Origin: Paenibacillus sp. PCH8
GTDB lineage: Bacteria > Bacillota > Bacilli > Paenibacillales > Paenibacillaceae
Reading direction: 5' to 3'
DNA: 64,000 bases
Assembly: GCF_002968835.1 (NCBI RefSeq)
Contig: NZ_PKQK01000010.1
Coordinates: 1-64,000 of the forward strand
In this document: one piece after another, positions 26,952-36,215 of the stretch
How positions within the stretch are numbered: the stretch's first letter is position 1
Layout: every line of letters begins with the position of its first letter
Position numbers and translations under genes: made by a program
Notes under the pieces: model-generated
The model's input: only the letters and a program-made list of their open reading frames with translations
Told to the model about the DNA's origin: nothing
Databases searched by the model: none

Positions 26952-27425
26952 ATGCTGAAGAATATTCCCGCTATAATACCTCCAGAGTTGCTCAAAATCA
27001 TGTCTGAAATGGGGCATGGGGATGAGCTGGTTTTGGCTGATGGAAATTTCCCGGCCGCCAGTCATGCCCGGCGACTGGTACGCTGTGATGCACTGGGAGT
27101 CGTCGAACTGCTGGAAGCCATCTTGCAATTATATCCATTGGATACCTATGCCGAACGTCCGGCTGCTGTCATGCAGGTTGTGAAAGGGGATCAGTTAATA
27201 CCGATTATCTGGGAAGACTATCGCCGATTGATTGAAGAATACGAAGGGTTCACGGATGCGTTGGATCATGAAGAACGATTTGATTTTTATGAGCGTGCTT
27301 CCCGAGCCTATGTAATTGTTGCCACCGGTGAGCGTGCGCAGTATGCTAATCTCATTCTGAAGAAAGGCGTCATCTTTCCTGATTCTGATTCTTGTCAGCA
27401 ACAGCAGAATGCGAAATCGAACTGA
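26952..27425 (+). CDS. fucU: RbsD/FucU family sugar mutarotase
   Basis: The 157-residue protein belongs to the RbsD/FucU family, which interconverts anomers of fucose or ribose; its start MLKNIPAIIPPELL and the motif MGHGDELVLADGNFPA with the catalytic histidine fit FucU better than RbsD. The conserved C-terminal pattern with RAYVIVATGERAQYANLILKKG is present. AAGGAG lies seven bases before ATG. No other fucose gene is in the window, so it stands alone here. Its terminator lies inside the 3' end of the convergent germination gene, with only 13 bases between the stop codons. Confidence 0.85.
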   Translation: MLKNIPAIIPPELLKIMSEMGHGDELVLADGNFPAASHARRLVRCDALGVVELLEAILQLYPLDTYAERPAAVMQVVKGDQLIPIIWEDYRRLIEEYEGFTDALDHEERFDFYERASRAYVIVATGERAQYANLILKKGVIFPDSDSCQQQQNAKSN

Positions 27426-27438
27426 AGAATTATGGCAA

Positions 27439-28556
27439 TTATGGCGACGGAGCAGCTGATGCTTTGGTCGCCTTTTTGTTTTTGACATTGCGTAGCCAGT
27501 AAACCAGAACGTACAAGATAGGCATCGACTCGATAAGCACGGTATAAACAGGAATCACATATGAACGGATCGCCAACTCGTAAGACGCGGCATCTCTGGC
27601 ATATTGCATAACAATGGCGGCGGCGGTGCCCCCGATCAGATACACGACAGACTTCTGTTGTCTGACCCCACTTAGTTTGGAGAGACAGACAGATGCTACA
27701 TATAGTAGAAACGAACTGCGGGTAAACATGGTTGTTGACCAGATAGCGATTAGCACGGGATCCAGATTATCCAGGAAATCTCCATATCTTGCGAAACGTA
27801 TCATCTCCAGCAAAGGATAGCGAAGACTTGCGGCAACATACGGGCCAAAGTTCATGAGGGTAAACACCCAGAACACAACAATGAATATAACAACGGTTCC
27901 ACCAGCGCATAACATGCTTTTCAGCATGGGGCGCCTGAATGCAATGGTCGGAGCGAGGAAAAGGAATAACATCCATTCGGAGAACCAGGGCATGGTTGCA
28001 AGTGAACCCATCACCAGCTCAGTCCAATCATGATGGGTTACCATCGCAAGCAATATTCCGGGATTCCCCCACCCCCAACAGCTGGAATAAGGAAGGTAGA
28101 AGTGAAGAGCTGCACCAGAAAAATGCCCTCTGACATAAATACAATGGTGACCAGTCCTGAGCGTGCAGTTAGACAGATGCATAGTAATGTAAGGGTTGAT
28201 GTTAACCAAATCGGCGTCTGTGGAAGATACATTGATTGCAGAAAGATGATGAAATTCTCCACATCAATAGATATCAAATACAGACAGAGCAACACAATCA
28301 TCCCAATGAAAAAACGATGCACAACCTTGCCCACGATATCCTCTCCAAAGGAAATCCAGGGTTTGTCCGGGTTAATGGAACCTAAACGGTATGTGAAGAA
28401 GAGAAAGATCAGACTGATTAGAAAACCTCCGATGGTAGATAACCATCCCTGATAGCCGCTCATTTTGAACAATCGTTGCAGAAGAAAGGCAACGGGTTCA
28501 GAGTACAGATAAACAAACATAAAGCGGTAGGCCTGTCCCGCGGTCAGATGGTTCAT
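27439..28556 (-). pseudogene. Germinant receptor B subunit (spore permease), one-base frameshift
   Basis: Two overlapping frames together make a GerAB-type membrane protein of the amino acid permease superfamily, with about ten hydrophobic segments. The N-terminal frame (ATG 28556, with GGAGGAG eight bases upstream) runs to a stop at 28038. The C-terminal frame begins near 28100 with NPGILLAMVTHHDW and ends at 27439. The break falls in two runs of five C on the plus strand (28066-28070 and 28072-28076). The span is 1118 bases; adding one base restores 372 residues, the normal size of B subunits. Germinant receptor B subunits bind the germinant in the spore inner membrane. Either the gene is inactive or the sequence lacks one base of the run. 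Confidence 0.85.
27443..27480 (+). terminator. Terminator of fucU, inside the gerB-like 3' end
   Basis: GGCGAC (27443-27448) pairs with GTCGCC (27467-27472), with an inner AGCA/TGCT stem, followed by five T. It overlaps the last codons of the opposite-strand germination gene. Confidence 0.7.
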
Positions 28557-28571
28557 ATACAATCTCCTCCC

Positions 28572-28778
28572 TTATTCAACCATACGATCAATCCAGCCAA
28601 AGACGAGCTGGATCACATCATTGGGATTAGGCCAAGCAGACCAGCTTACAGCCAGTGTGTTCCATATGAGAAAAAGACCAAGCAGTACGAAATAGGCCCA
28701 TCTGATGGGTTTCTTACTTGTTTTTACCGAAGGCCAATCCAACAAATATAATCCTGCGAATACTAAAACAGCTAACAC
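28572..28778 (-). CDS. Two-helix small protein, likely germinant receptor D subunit
   Basis: The 68-residue protein has two hydrophobic helices, LAVLVFAGLYLLDW at the start and WAYFVLLGLFLIWNTLAVSW in the middle, joined by a short basic loop. It begins with GTG, eight bases after AAGGAGG, and lies between the C and B genes of the germination operon with ten bases to the next gene's reading frame. Small two-helix D proteins are encoded in several germinant receptor operons of Bacillus and adjust receptor response. Identity rests on size, topology and operon position rather than a sequence motif. Confidence 0.7.
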   Translation of the reverse strand: MLAVLVFAGLYLLDWPSVKTSKKPIRWAYFVLLGLFLIWNTLAVSWSAWPNPNDVIQLVFGWIDRMVE

Positions 28779-28825
28779 GGTTGTAACCTCCTTGGAAAGA
28801 CCATTGAACGCTACCCTCAGATGAG

Positions 28826-29971
28826 CTAGAAGCTTGACTCCGAGCCGACAAATTGAATATTAATGTTCGTATTGACCTTATATTGAAGGTCGTTCTTTAC
28901 GTACTTGTTCCATGTAGGACGAAGCTTGTCCCATAACTTTGGGTATTTCCATTCGAGTCTATATCCCAGCATCAATATATCGGCTCCTTGCTGTTTGGCG
29001 CGTTGAATCGCATGGTTAAGATGAGCGCTCATTTTTTCATTAGCTGCTTGTTCAATGTCTTTCAGACCAACAATGTCTTTGGCTTTTAGAACCGGGATCA
29101 CGGAATTCAGCTCTGCTTTGCCTTGCAGATTGATGAGGAAGAGAGGTTCGCCATTGTGAATTTTTACTTGAATAACAGAATTCATGCTGTACATCGTCAG
29201 GCTGGCTTTTTGTTTTTGGGTTCGAACAGCCATGGTCATTGAGTCCAGTTTTTGTTCTGCCCAGGATACTGCACGTGCCTCATCGTCGGTCAGTGTTCCA
29301 ACCATACGCATCTGTCTGAATATGGCGCCGCCAATCTGGCTGACCCACTTTTTGGATTCTCCCGCTTCACTAACCATAGAGACTTGTTGAGGACTAAGCA
29401 TGGATGTGGCGAATCCCTGATTCATTTTATCTGCTGTAAATATGCTTAACATCTGGGTTTTTAACAGATTCTCCTCAGTCGAAAATTCCTGAAGCACATC
29501 ACTGGGGCTTGCCTCAAATACTGGAGTTAAATCAGATATGTCCTTGGCTTTACCTTTAGCAACCATGACGTAGCTGCTCATGTGGAACAAGGGTTGACGT
29601 GCAATCCATTCCATCGTATCTTCAATCCCCTCACGTGCATAAGCTTCGCCAAAGACGATAACACGTGTATGGCCCCAGGAAATTTTGCGTGTAAGGTCTG
29701 TCTGAATTCTCTCTATGGCATCGGCAATCGTGGGTCCGGTAGCTGAAACTGCAGCATAAGGTTCTTTGCCTGATCCACTGCCTTCAGGAGAAATTCTGTT
29801 GGGGAGTGGCATGTTAAGCGTAAGCTTAATCTCTCCGGGCGTATCCGCCTTATCAACGTACATGGCAGTGACAAAGGTACGCTCATTAATCTCAACTTTG
29901 GACCAGCATCCGCTACAGAATAGACAGCATGTGAGAATCACGCCAACGTTCAGGAACCTGCGGAAGTTCAT
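28826..29971 (-). CDS. Germinant receptor C subunit, Ger(x)C family lipoprotein
   Basis: The 381-residue protein is a Ger(x)C lipoprotein. It has a signal peptide ending CSGC with the lipidated cysteine at residue 22, followed by WSKVEINERTFVTAMYVDK, typical of the family. The C-terminal domain includes GYRLEWKYPKLWDKL. Together with the A and B subunits it forms a spore inner-membrane receptor that senses nutrients. Its ATG overlaps the stop codon of the A gene by four bases, which means coupled translation. The D-type gene starts 47 bases downstream. Confidence 0.92.
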   Translation of the reverse strand: MNFRRFLNVGVILTCCLFCSGCWSKVEINERTFVTAMYVDKADTPGEIKLTLNMPLPNRISPEGSGSGKEPYAAVSATGPTIADAIERIQTDLTRKISWGHTRVIVFGEAYAREGIEDTMEWIARQPLFHMSSYVMVAKGKAKDISDLTPVFEASPSDVLQEFSTEENLLKTQMLSIFTADKMNQGFATSMLSPQQVSMVSEAGESKKWVSQIGGAIFRQMRMVGTLTDDEARAVSWAEQKLDSMTMAVRTQKQKASLTMYSMNSVIQVKIHNGEPLFLINLQGKAELNSVIPVLKAKDIVGLKDIEQAANEKMSAHLNHAIQRAKQQGADILMLGYRLEWKYPKLWDKLRPTWNKYVKNDLQYKVNTNINIQFVGSESSF

Positions 29972-31413
29972 GATGTATCCTGCCTCGTTTCATTATCGGT
30001 GGTGTAGGCTTTAGTTCGCTTTTTCATCTGGAACCAGGGAACCCGAACAAACGTATCCTTGAAATCACGCAGTACTAGTGGAGCAAAAGGTTGCATGTAG
30101 GGAACGCCAAAGGAGCGCATACTGACCATATACCAATAAAGCAGATAGATGGAGATGACAATACCGAAAAGTCCCAACGTTCCGCCCATGAACAGGACAG
30201 GGAAGCGCAGCAGTCGGAATGCCAGTCCCAACTCGAAATGCGGAATAATGAACGCAGCAATACCTGTAATGGACACAACAATAACGAGTGGAGCTGACAC
30301 TATGCCTGCCTGTACAGCTGCTTGTCCAATGACAATCCCGCCAATAATGGATACTGTCTGTCCAAGCGGCTTGGGAATGCGAATCCCCGCTTCTCGTAAC
30401 CCTTCGAAGGTAATCTCCATAATGAGAGCTTCAATTAACGCTGGAAAGGGAATGTTCTCTCTGGCAGATGCAATCGTAATAAGCAGATTAGTGGGTATGA
30501 TCTCGGGATGAAATGTGGTGACAGCCACATATACAGAAGGTAGCAAAAAGGCGATAACGGCAAAGAGTAACCGAATGATACGTATAAACGAAGCCGAATG
30601 AAACCGCTGATAATAATCCTCTGAAGATTGCATTAATGAGAAGAATGTGACTGGAATGAGCAGTGAAAACGGTGTTCCATCCTGCATGACTCCAATACGT
30701 CCTTCTACCAGTGCTGCGGCAACGGTATCTGGTCTTTCGGTATATTGATACTGGGGAAAAGGTGAAAGCGGGTGATCTTCCAGAAACTCAGATAGATAGC
30801 TCACACCCAGACTACTATCCATATCAATCTCACCCAGACTGGTTAATACATTCTCCAGAATGTCGGATTTGCATAATCCTTGGATATAAATGACAAAAAC
30901 TTCGGTTTTGGTATATTTACCGATCGTGAATTTGATTGTTTTCAAATCAGGATGTTTGATCTTGTGTCTCAGTAGAGACATATTAACGTGAATGTCTTCA
31001 ATAAATGCTTCCTGGGGTCCAACAACGACCACCTCGTTGGATGATTCCGGTACGGAGCGTTTCTGATAATTTGGAATCGAGAAGACGATCATGCCTGACA
31101 TGCCTTCAATGTAAAGTGCGGCATTACCGGATACGATATCATCTACCAGAATTTCTGCCGAATCCCCCTGTCGGTTTTCGAGTGAAAAGAAGGTCCCGCT
31201 CACCACACGACCGATGAAGTCGGGGCTAATCTCGTTGCGTGCAGCTTCTTCGAGCAAAGGTTTGATAATGGCTTCACGCATGGACTGTGTGTCCACAATG
31301 GATTGGATATAGAGCAGAGTACAGCGGATCGGCCCGATCTGAAGGGGTTGATAGATCATGTCTGCTACGCCGATCAGGCGTGATTGTACCTGTAGAAGAA
31401 TGCTTTCTTTCAT
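29968..31413 (-). CDS. Germinant receptor A subunit, GerA family
   Basis: The 481-residue protein is a GerA-type subunit: a soluble N-terminal domain of about 240 residues, then four to five membrane segments with the family motif ARENIPFPALIEALIME, and a basic cytoplasmic tail. It is the first gene of the operon, in the order A-C-D-B, and works with the following genes in nutrient sensing by the spore. ATG at 31413 has AGGAGGAAGGG about eight bases upstream. A possible sigma-G promoter lies about 50 bases further up, as expected for a forespore gene. Confidence 0.93.
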   Translation of the reverse strand: MKESILLQVQSRLIGVADMIYQPLQIGPIRCTLLYIQSIVDTQSMREAIIKPLLEEAARNEISPDFIGRVVSGTFFSLENRQGDSAEILVDDIVSGNAALYIEGMSGMIVFSIPNYQKRSVPESSNEVVVVGPQEAFIEDIHVNMSLLRHKIKHPDLKTIKFTIGKYTKTEVFVIYIQGLCKSDILENVLTSLGEIDMDSSLGVSYLSEFLEDHPLSPFPQYQYTERPDTVAAALVEGRIGVMQDGTPFSLLIPVTFFSLMQSSEDYYQRFHSASFIRIIRLLFAVIAFLLPSVYVAVTTFHPEIIPTNLLITIASARENIPFPALIEALIMEITFEGLREAGIRIPKPLGQTVSIIGGIVIGQAAVQAGIVSAPLVIVVSITGIAAFIIPHFELGLAFRLLRFPVLFMGGTLGLFGIVISIYLLYWYMVSMRSFGVPYMQPFAPLVLRDFKDTFVRVPWFQMKKRTKAYTTDNETRQDTS

Positions 31414-31465
31414 AGTTCCCTTCCTCCTGACTGCTTTTGACTCTGTCAGTTATGAGCGTGACTAT

Positions 31466-31494
31466 TAGTGTGCATTGCTTTGACTGAAATATAC
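31466..31494 (-). promoter_or_regulatory. Sigma-G-like promoter of the germination operon
   Basis: On the minus strand GTATA (31494-31490) and CACACTA (31472-31466) are separated by 17 bases. They fit the sigma-G -35 pattern fully and the -10 pattern (CATNNTA) with one mismatch. Confidence 0.45.
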
Positions 31495-31642
31495 TCTTCG
31501 GATTGAATTTTGCGGTAATAGAGATAAACTACAAACTTTGATACAGATGATGAATGGGGGAAGGTAAGGGAGGTGTTTTACAATAAAAATGAAAATACAT
31601 ACTTGAGAAGATTGTCTCAATGCTAAAGGTGCACGGGATACC

Positions 31643-31677
31643 AAGTTCATGTATTATGAACTTATTCTATAAGAATA
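31643..31677. promoter_or_regulatory. Two tandem perfect inverted repeats before the TraX-like gene
   Basis: AAGTTCAT (31643-31650) and ATGAACTT (31656-31663) are perfect eight-base arms around GTATT. Immediately after, TATTCT (31663-31668) and AGAATA (31672-31677) are perfect six-base arms around ATA. They end 46 bases before the start codon and may be operators. The rest of the 31.4-31.7 kb gap holds no gene. Confidence 0.4.
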
Positions 31678-31722
31678 CAGGGTAGGCCCGTAAAGTCGGG
31701 AAAGAGGGAGGGGAATCTTAAC

Positions 31723-32343
31723 ATGATGCAATGGATCGCCATGATCACAATGTTGATTGATCATATCGGAGCTGTCTTTTTCCCACATATTCTGGAGCTG
31801 AGGATCGTAGGACGTATTGCTTTTCCAATCTATGCTTTTGCAGTGTATATCGGTTATAAACATACACGAGACGTACGAAAATACATATGGCGTCTGTTCT
31901 GGATTGCGTTGATATCGCAAGTACCGTTCATGGCTGCTTTCAATCATTACTCTCTGAACGTGGTATGGACCCTGTGGTCAGCCCTGCTGGTATTGCTGGT
32001 TCTCGATAAACTGCCATCACGCCTGTTAGCCATTCCGATCGTAATCGGAGCAGGGTGGCTCATGGAAGTGAGTCAGATGGATTATGGGATGTATGGGCTG
32101 TTATTAGTTCTGTTATTCCGTTATTTCCAAGGGCCTGTACTTGTAGTGGCACATGTAATATTAAACGTGCTGTACCTGATGCTGCACAACAGTTCAGTTC
32201 AGATGTATAGTGTGTTGGCAACCGCAGGCATCGCCATCGCCCAGTATTACCAATCAGGATTGCGCATGAAGGGGCCGCGATGGGTATGGCGTTATTTCTA
32301 TCCGGCTCATCTTGCCATCATTGCACTAATCCGCTGGATGTAA
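31723..32343 (+). CDS. TraX family membrane protein
   Basis: The 206-residue protein is almost entirely hydrophobic, with six to seven membrane segments. It starts with QWIAMITMLIDHIGAVFFP, contains GRIAFPIYAFAVYIGYKHT and ends in YPAHLAIIALIRWM, the pattern of the TraX family. TraX was named for acetylation of F-pilin, but chromosomal members in Firmicutes occur without conjugation genes, and none are seen here, so the substrate is unknown; an acyl transfer at the membrane is likely. GAGGGAGGGG precedes ATG. A two-way terminator follows. Confidence 0.8.
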   Translation: MMQWIAMITMLIDHIGAVFFPHILELRIVGRIAFPIYAFAVYIGYKHTRDVRKYIWRLFWIALISQVPFMAAFNHYSLNVVWTLWSALLVLLVLDKLPSRLLAIPIVIGAGWLMEVSQMDYGMYGLLLVLLFRYFQGPVLVVAHVILNVLYLMLHNSSVQMYSVLATAGIAIAQYYQSGLRMKGPRWVWRYFYPAHLAIIALIRWM

Positions 32344-32373
32344 CAAGCTGATTCAAGATTATAGCAAAGCTGC

Positions 32374-32421
32374 AAATAAGCCACGTTCTCGTCAGTGAAT
32401 GACGATGAACGTGGCTTATTT
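32374..32421. terminator. Bidirectional terminator between the TraX-like and NRPS genes
   Basis: AAATAAGCCACGTTC (32374-32388) pairs with GAACGTGGCTTATTT (32407-32421), with an extra CGTC/GACG stem inside. It sits between two convergent genes. Confidence 0.85.
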
Positions 32422-32467
32422 GTGTTACCTATTTTAACTACAGGCTATTGATAAAGTGAACGTATTC

Positions 32468-35400
32468 CTATGTTGTAGAAGTATCATGTTGCGGCCGAAT
32501 CACAGCCGGGAAATACCCAATCTGAACGGCGTAATCCAACATCGCGGAGATGAAGCGATCATCCGTTCTCGCACATGTGATTCCGGCAGGTTCCACATAA
32601 GCAGTGGTTACAGGACAGGCGTAGACATACGCCGAATCCTTCGCACCGTCGCCTTCAAGTTGCGCAATGGCCAACTGTAGAGCTTCCGGCTCCTTGCTGA
32701 TGCTGGCATCAAACAACCAACGGCTGTACTCCCCGAAAGGTAGCGTTTCAACCTCATAACCAGCCCGATTCACCGCACGGATTAACTCATCATACCGGAT
32801 TGGCTCCGGATTACAGATGTGAAATACACGACCTGCTGTATCCTGACGTAATGCCAGATGAACGATAGCCTCACTGGCATAGTCGATAGGTGTGAAATCA
32901 ACCATCCAGTCGGCGGCAGGAGCTTTGCCCAGCAATAACATCGCTTTGATCATCCGATAGAAAGCGTTGCTATCAATATTGGACTGGAAGCGTCCGGTCT
33001 GCGAGTGACAAGTGAGGTTACCTGCACGATAGATGCTGACAGGCACACCTTGCTCTGCAGCAATCATGATCACTTTCTCAGCTTCAAGCTTGCTGTCCGA
33101 ATACAGGTTGTCCACATGCAAGTCAGCCGGGAAACGATCGTAGTTCAATGAGGATTCCCACTGTCCGCTGAGCGCCAGGTCTTCCGGAATACCCATCGTG
33201 GACACATGATGGAAGGAAGCCCCCGGTTTGCTGCGAATGAGATCCAGTAAAGCGACCGTTCCTTCCACGTTCGTTTTGGCGAACTGCTCGGCATCCCCGA
33301 AATGACGTACGTCTGCAGCACAGTGAATGACACGGTCAATTCGTTCTTTAACATAAGCCGTTTGTTCAGCCGAAAGACCGAGGTCAGGTTGTTCAAGATC
33401 CCCTTCAATGATTTCCACGCGATCTGCGAGTTGGTCAGTCAGTTGTTTTCCGAAATACCCTTCAAACACTTTAGTCAAACGTTCCATGGCAGTCATTCCA
33501 TTGGTTGGGCGACGAATAAGGGTATAGATTCGTGTACTGGAGTTCAGAACTAACTGTTGCAGCACATGAGAGCCCAGATATCCAGTCGCTCCGGTCAGTA
33601 GCACATGCTCAGGTTCACGGATTACCGGATATCCGAGCTGGGATGCCAGTTCTACAGGATGTTCGGATAACTGTGTAATCCTGCCATCTCTTACGGCCGC
33701 AGGAGCAACTTCTGCTGTACTTTGAGAGAGTGTTTCCACACGACGGGAGAGAGCCCGAATCGTTTTTTCGGCAAAGAAGTCGGCAATGTTCAACTGAGGA
33801 TAATGCGGCTTCAGAATGACCAGTACATGAATGACGCGGAGTGAATCACCACCGATGTTGAAGAAGCTGTCTTCGACACCGAAGTCATCGTGCTGAAGAA
33901 TCTCTTTCCATGCGTCCAGAATAACGGATTCCGTCGCCGTTTCTGGCATCACCCGGTCAGGGCGATCTACATGTCGTTCCACATGAGGCATGGATACCAT
34001 CGCTTTACGATTGATTTTCCCGGTCGGTGCAATCGGCATGTCATCCAGCTGACAGATCCATTTCGGTACAAAATAAGAAGGAAGTTTCTCGGTCAGTTCT
34101 GCCTTGATGTCCGAAACAGAAAGGGTACTGCCATCTTTCGATGTGAAATATCCAACCAGCATATTTTGTCCGTCCGATTCTTTCTTCGGAATGACCGCAA
34201 CATTCTGAATCTGAGCAAGGCGGGCAAAGTGATCCTCAATCTCCCCGATCTCAATCCGGTGACCGCGAATTTTCAATTGAGAGTCACTGCGACCGACATA
34301 TTCCAGCAACCCGGTATTTAGCAATTTGGCAATATCACCGGATTTATATATCTTTTCACCCATCGCAAACGGATTTTCAATGAATGCCTGCTCTGTGCGC
34401 TCTGGCTTATTCAAGTAACCTTTGGCGAGTGCAGGTGTAGCGATATAGACCTCACCAGGTACGCCTACTGGACAGAGCTGTTGTTCTTCATTAACAATAT
34501 ATACTTTGTAGTTATGAATCGGTTTACCGATGGGGATGCTAACCACATGTTCGGAAACCTGTTCACTGATGCGGTGAGTGGCGGTGGCTACTGTACATTC
34601 GGTAGGCCCGTACACATTCACAATATCAATCTGGTTTCCGAATTTGCGCTGGAAGGCACGAACCTGTTCACCATAGAGAGCTTCTCCGGCTACGGTAACG
34701 ATTCTGACTTTGGTCAGCTTGTGGAAACCTTCATCGGACAAGTAGGAAGCGAGCTGATTGAAGAAGATCGTAGGCAATATCGTAATAATCGTTGTGCCTG
34801 TTCGCTCAATTGCACTTGCGAATTCTTCAACAGATACACGCTCATCTGCAGACAACAAATATAATTCTGCTCCATAGAACAAGGCGCCAATGGTATCCCA
34901 CACGGATGCATCGAAGCTGTATGTAGCAAACTGGGTTAATACATCACCTGGCTGGATGTCACAATCACGCTGAACCACACTGCCAAGATTGGTAACACCC
35001 CGATGGGCGATCAGTGCACCTTTGGGTTTACCGGTAGATCCTGACGTATAGATGATATACGCAAGATCATCTGGCAGAATACCGAGATTAGGGTTACTTG
35101 CTGCAAATCCGGCTAGACGACCATCCACAGATAGAATCTGGCGGACCGTAGCAATGCTGGAGAATAGACTGGATGCTTTCGCATAAGAGGCTTCCGTTGT
35201 CAGAACGAATGAAGATGCCGTATCTTCTACAATATAGCTGTTACGTTCTTGTGGATGCTCAGGGTCGATTGGGACATATGCACCACCAGCCTTCAGAATA
35301 CCAAGCAGGGAGATGATGGTCTCCAGACTTCGATCCATATAGATACTGACGAATTCCCCTTTCTGCAATCCATTGGATATCAGAACACGTGCGACCTGAT

Positions 35401-36169
35401 TGGCTCGTTCGTTCAATTCTCTGTAGGTATACCGTGCAGATGGGGATGTAATCGCCGGTGAATCTGGATAAGCTGCAGTCGTTGCTTCGAACCAGCCATG
35501 AATCGTCTGATTCGCTGGTTCGATTACGGAAGTATCATTCATTTCTCTGTACAACAATCGATCTGAGGCCGAAAGGATATCTACTGCACCGATTGCTTTA
35601 TCACGATCGCGCAAGAGGGCGAGTAGAAGAGTCTGATAATATTCTGCATATCTCAGTACGGTGGACTCTTTCAAAAGTGAACTGTCATAGAACAGATCGA
35701 GAATGAGCAAGCTCTGATCATCCCGAATGTTCCAATTCAATATTTGTGGAGCTTGAGGCAACTGTACGCTATTCAGCATAAACAACGTTTCAGGATATCC
35801 ACCGGTTTGCAGCGTATAATCGATCTTGAGCTGCTCTGAAACCTGATGACATAGTTCGCTGAAGGTCAATTGGCCCTGAATCTGTAATGAAAGATAGGAA
35901 GCTGCCTGATCGGGAGCAAGGACACCTATGGCAAGTTCCGGTTCAGCTGACAATCGGAATAACAAGGCTGCATAAGCTGAGAGGAGTGCCGGGTACACCA
36001 TCTGTTCTCCAAACTTCTGTTTAAGTTCATGACTCAGAGAAGCTTGTAATGTAATTTGAGCAGAATCATAAGAGAATGATTGTTGACGTCGCCCATAATC
36101 CAGTGGAATCTGAAGAACTGGCAGGCTGGATTCCATGGAATGGGAAGATGATGTTTGGTTTTCAATCAC
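32468..36169 (-). CDS. Single-module NRPS: half condensation domain, adenylation, carrier, thioester reductase
   Basis: The 1233-residue protein is a stand-alone nonribosomal peptide synthetase module. Residues 15-210 resemble only the C-terminal lobe of a condensation domain (LPVLQIPLD, LLSAYAALLFRL) and lack the HHxxxDG active site. The adenylation domain (about 225-730) carries YIIYTSGSTGKPKG, FDASVWD and NVYGPTE. The carrier domain has its phosphopantetheine serine in FFNIGGDSLRV near residue 774. The reductase domain (about 855-1230) begins LLTGATGYLGSHVLQQL and belongs to the NADPH-dependent thioester reductases. My reading of the ten-residue specificity code is D-A-W-T-T-A-V-V-A-K, close to phenylalanine-type codes. 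The likely product is an amino aldehyde or alcohol released by reduction. It starts at GTG with AAGGAGG ten bases upstream, 46 bases after the chemoreceptor gene, with no terminator between. Confidence 0.88.
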   Translation of the reverse strand: MIENQTSSSHSMESSLPVLQIPLDYGRRQQSFSYDSAQITLQASLSHELKQKFGEQMVYPALLSAYAALLFRLSAEPELAIGVLAPDQAASYLSLQIQGQLTFSELCHQVSEQLKIDYTLQTGGYPETLFMLNSVQLPQAPQILNWNIRDDQSLLILDLFYDSSLLKESTVLRYAEYYQTLLLALLRDRDKAIGAVDILSASDRLLYREMNDTSVIEPANQTIHGWFEATTAAYPDSPAITSPSARYTYRELNERANQVARVLISNGLQKGEFVSIYMDRSLETIISLLGILKAGGAYVPIDPEHPQERNSYIVEDTASSFVLTTEASYAKASSLFSSIATVRQILSVDGRLAGFAASNPNLGILPDDLAYIIYTSGSTGKPKGALIAHRGVTNLGSVVQRDCDIQPGDVLTQFATYSFDASVWDTIGALFYGAELYLLSADERVSVEEFASAIERTGTTIITILPTIFFNQLASYLSDEGFHKLTKVRIVTVAGEALYGEQVRAFQRKFGNQIDIVNVYGPTECTVATATHRISEQVSEHVVSIPIGKPIHNYKVYIVNEEQQLCPVGVPGEVYIATPALAKGYLNKPERTEQAFIENPFAMGEKIYKSGDIAKLLNTGLLEYVGRSDSQLKIRGHRIEIGEIEDHFARLAQIQNVAVIPKKESDGQNMLVGYFTSKDGSTLSVSDIKAELTEKLPSYFVPKWICQLDDMPIAPTGKINRKAMVSMPHVERHVDRPDRVMPETATESVILDAWKEILQHDDFGVEDSFFNIGGDSLRVIHVLVILKPHYPQLNIADFFAEKTIRALSRRVETLSQSTAEVAPAAVRDGRITQLSEHPVELASQLGYPVIREPEHVLLTGATGYLGSHVLQQLVLNSSTRIYTLIRRPTNGMTAMERLTKVFEGYFGKQLTDQLADRVEIIEGDLEQPDLGLSAEQTAYVKERIDRVIHCAADVRHFGDAEQFAKTNVEGTVALLDLIRSKPGASFHHVSTMGIPEDLALSGQWESSLNYDRFPADLHVDNLYSDSKLEAEKVIMIAAEQGVPVSIYRAGNLTCHSQTGRFQSNIDSNAFYRMIKAMLLLGKAPAADWMVDFTPIDYASEAIVHLALRQDTAGRVFHICNPEPIRYDELIRAVNRAGYEVETLPFGEYSRWLFDASISKEPEALQLAIAQLEGDGAKDSAYVYACPVTTAYVEPAGITCARTDDRFISAMLDYAVQIGYFPAVIRPQHDTSTT

Positions 36170-36215
36170 TTCAGTTATTCCTCCTTGGTTTAAACCGAAT
36201 GTTTGTGGATTTGAA

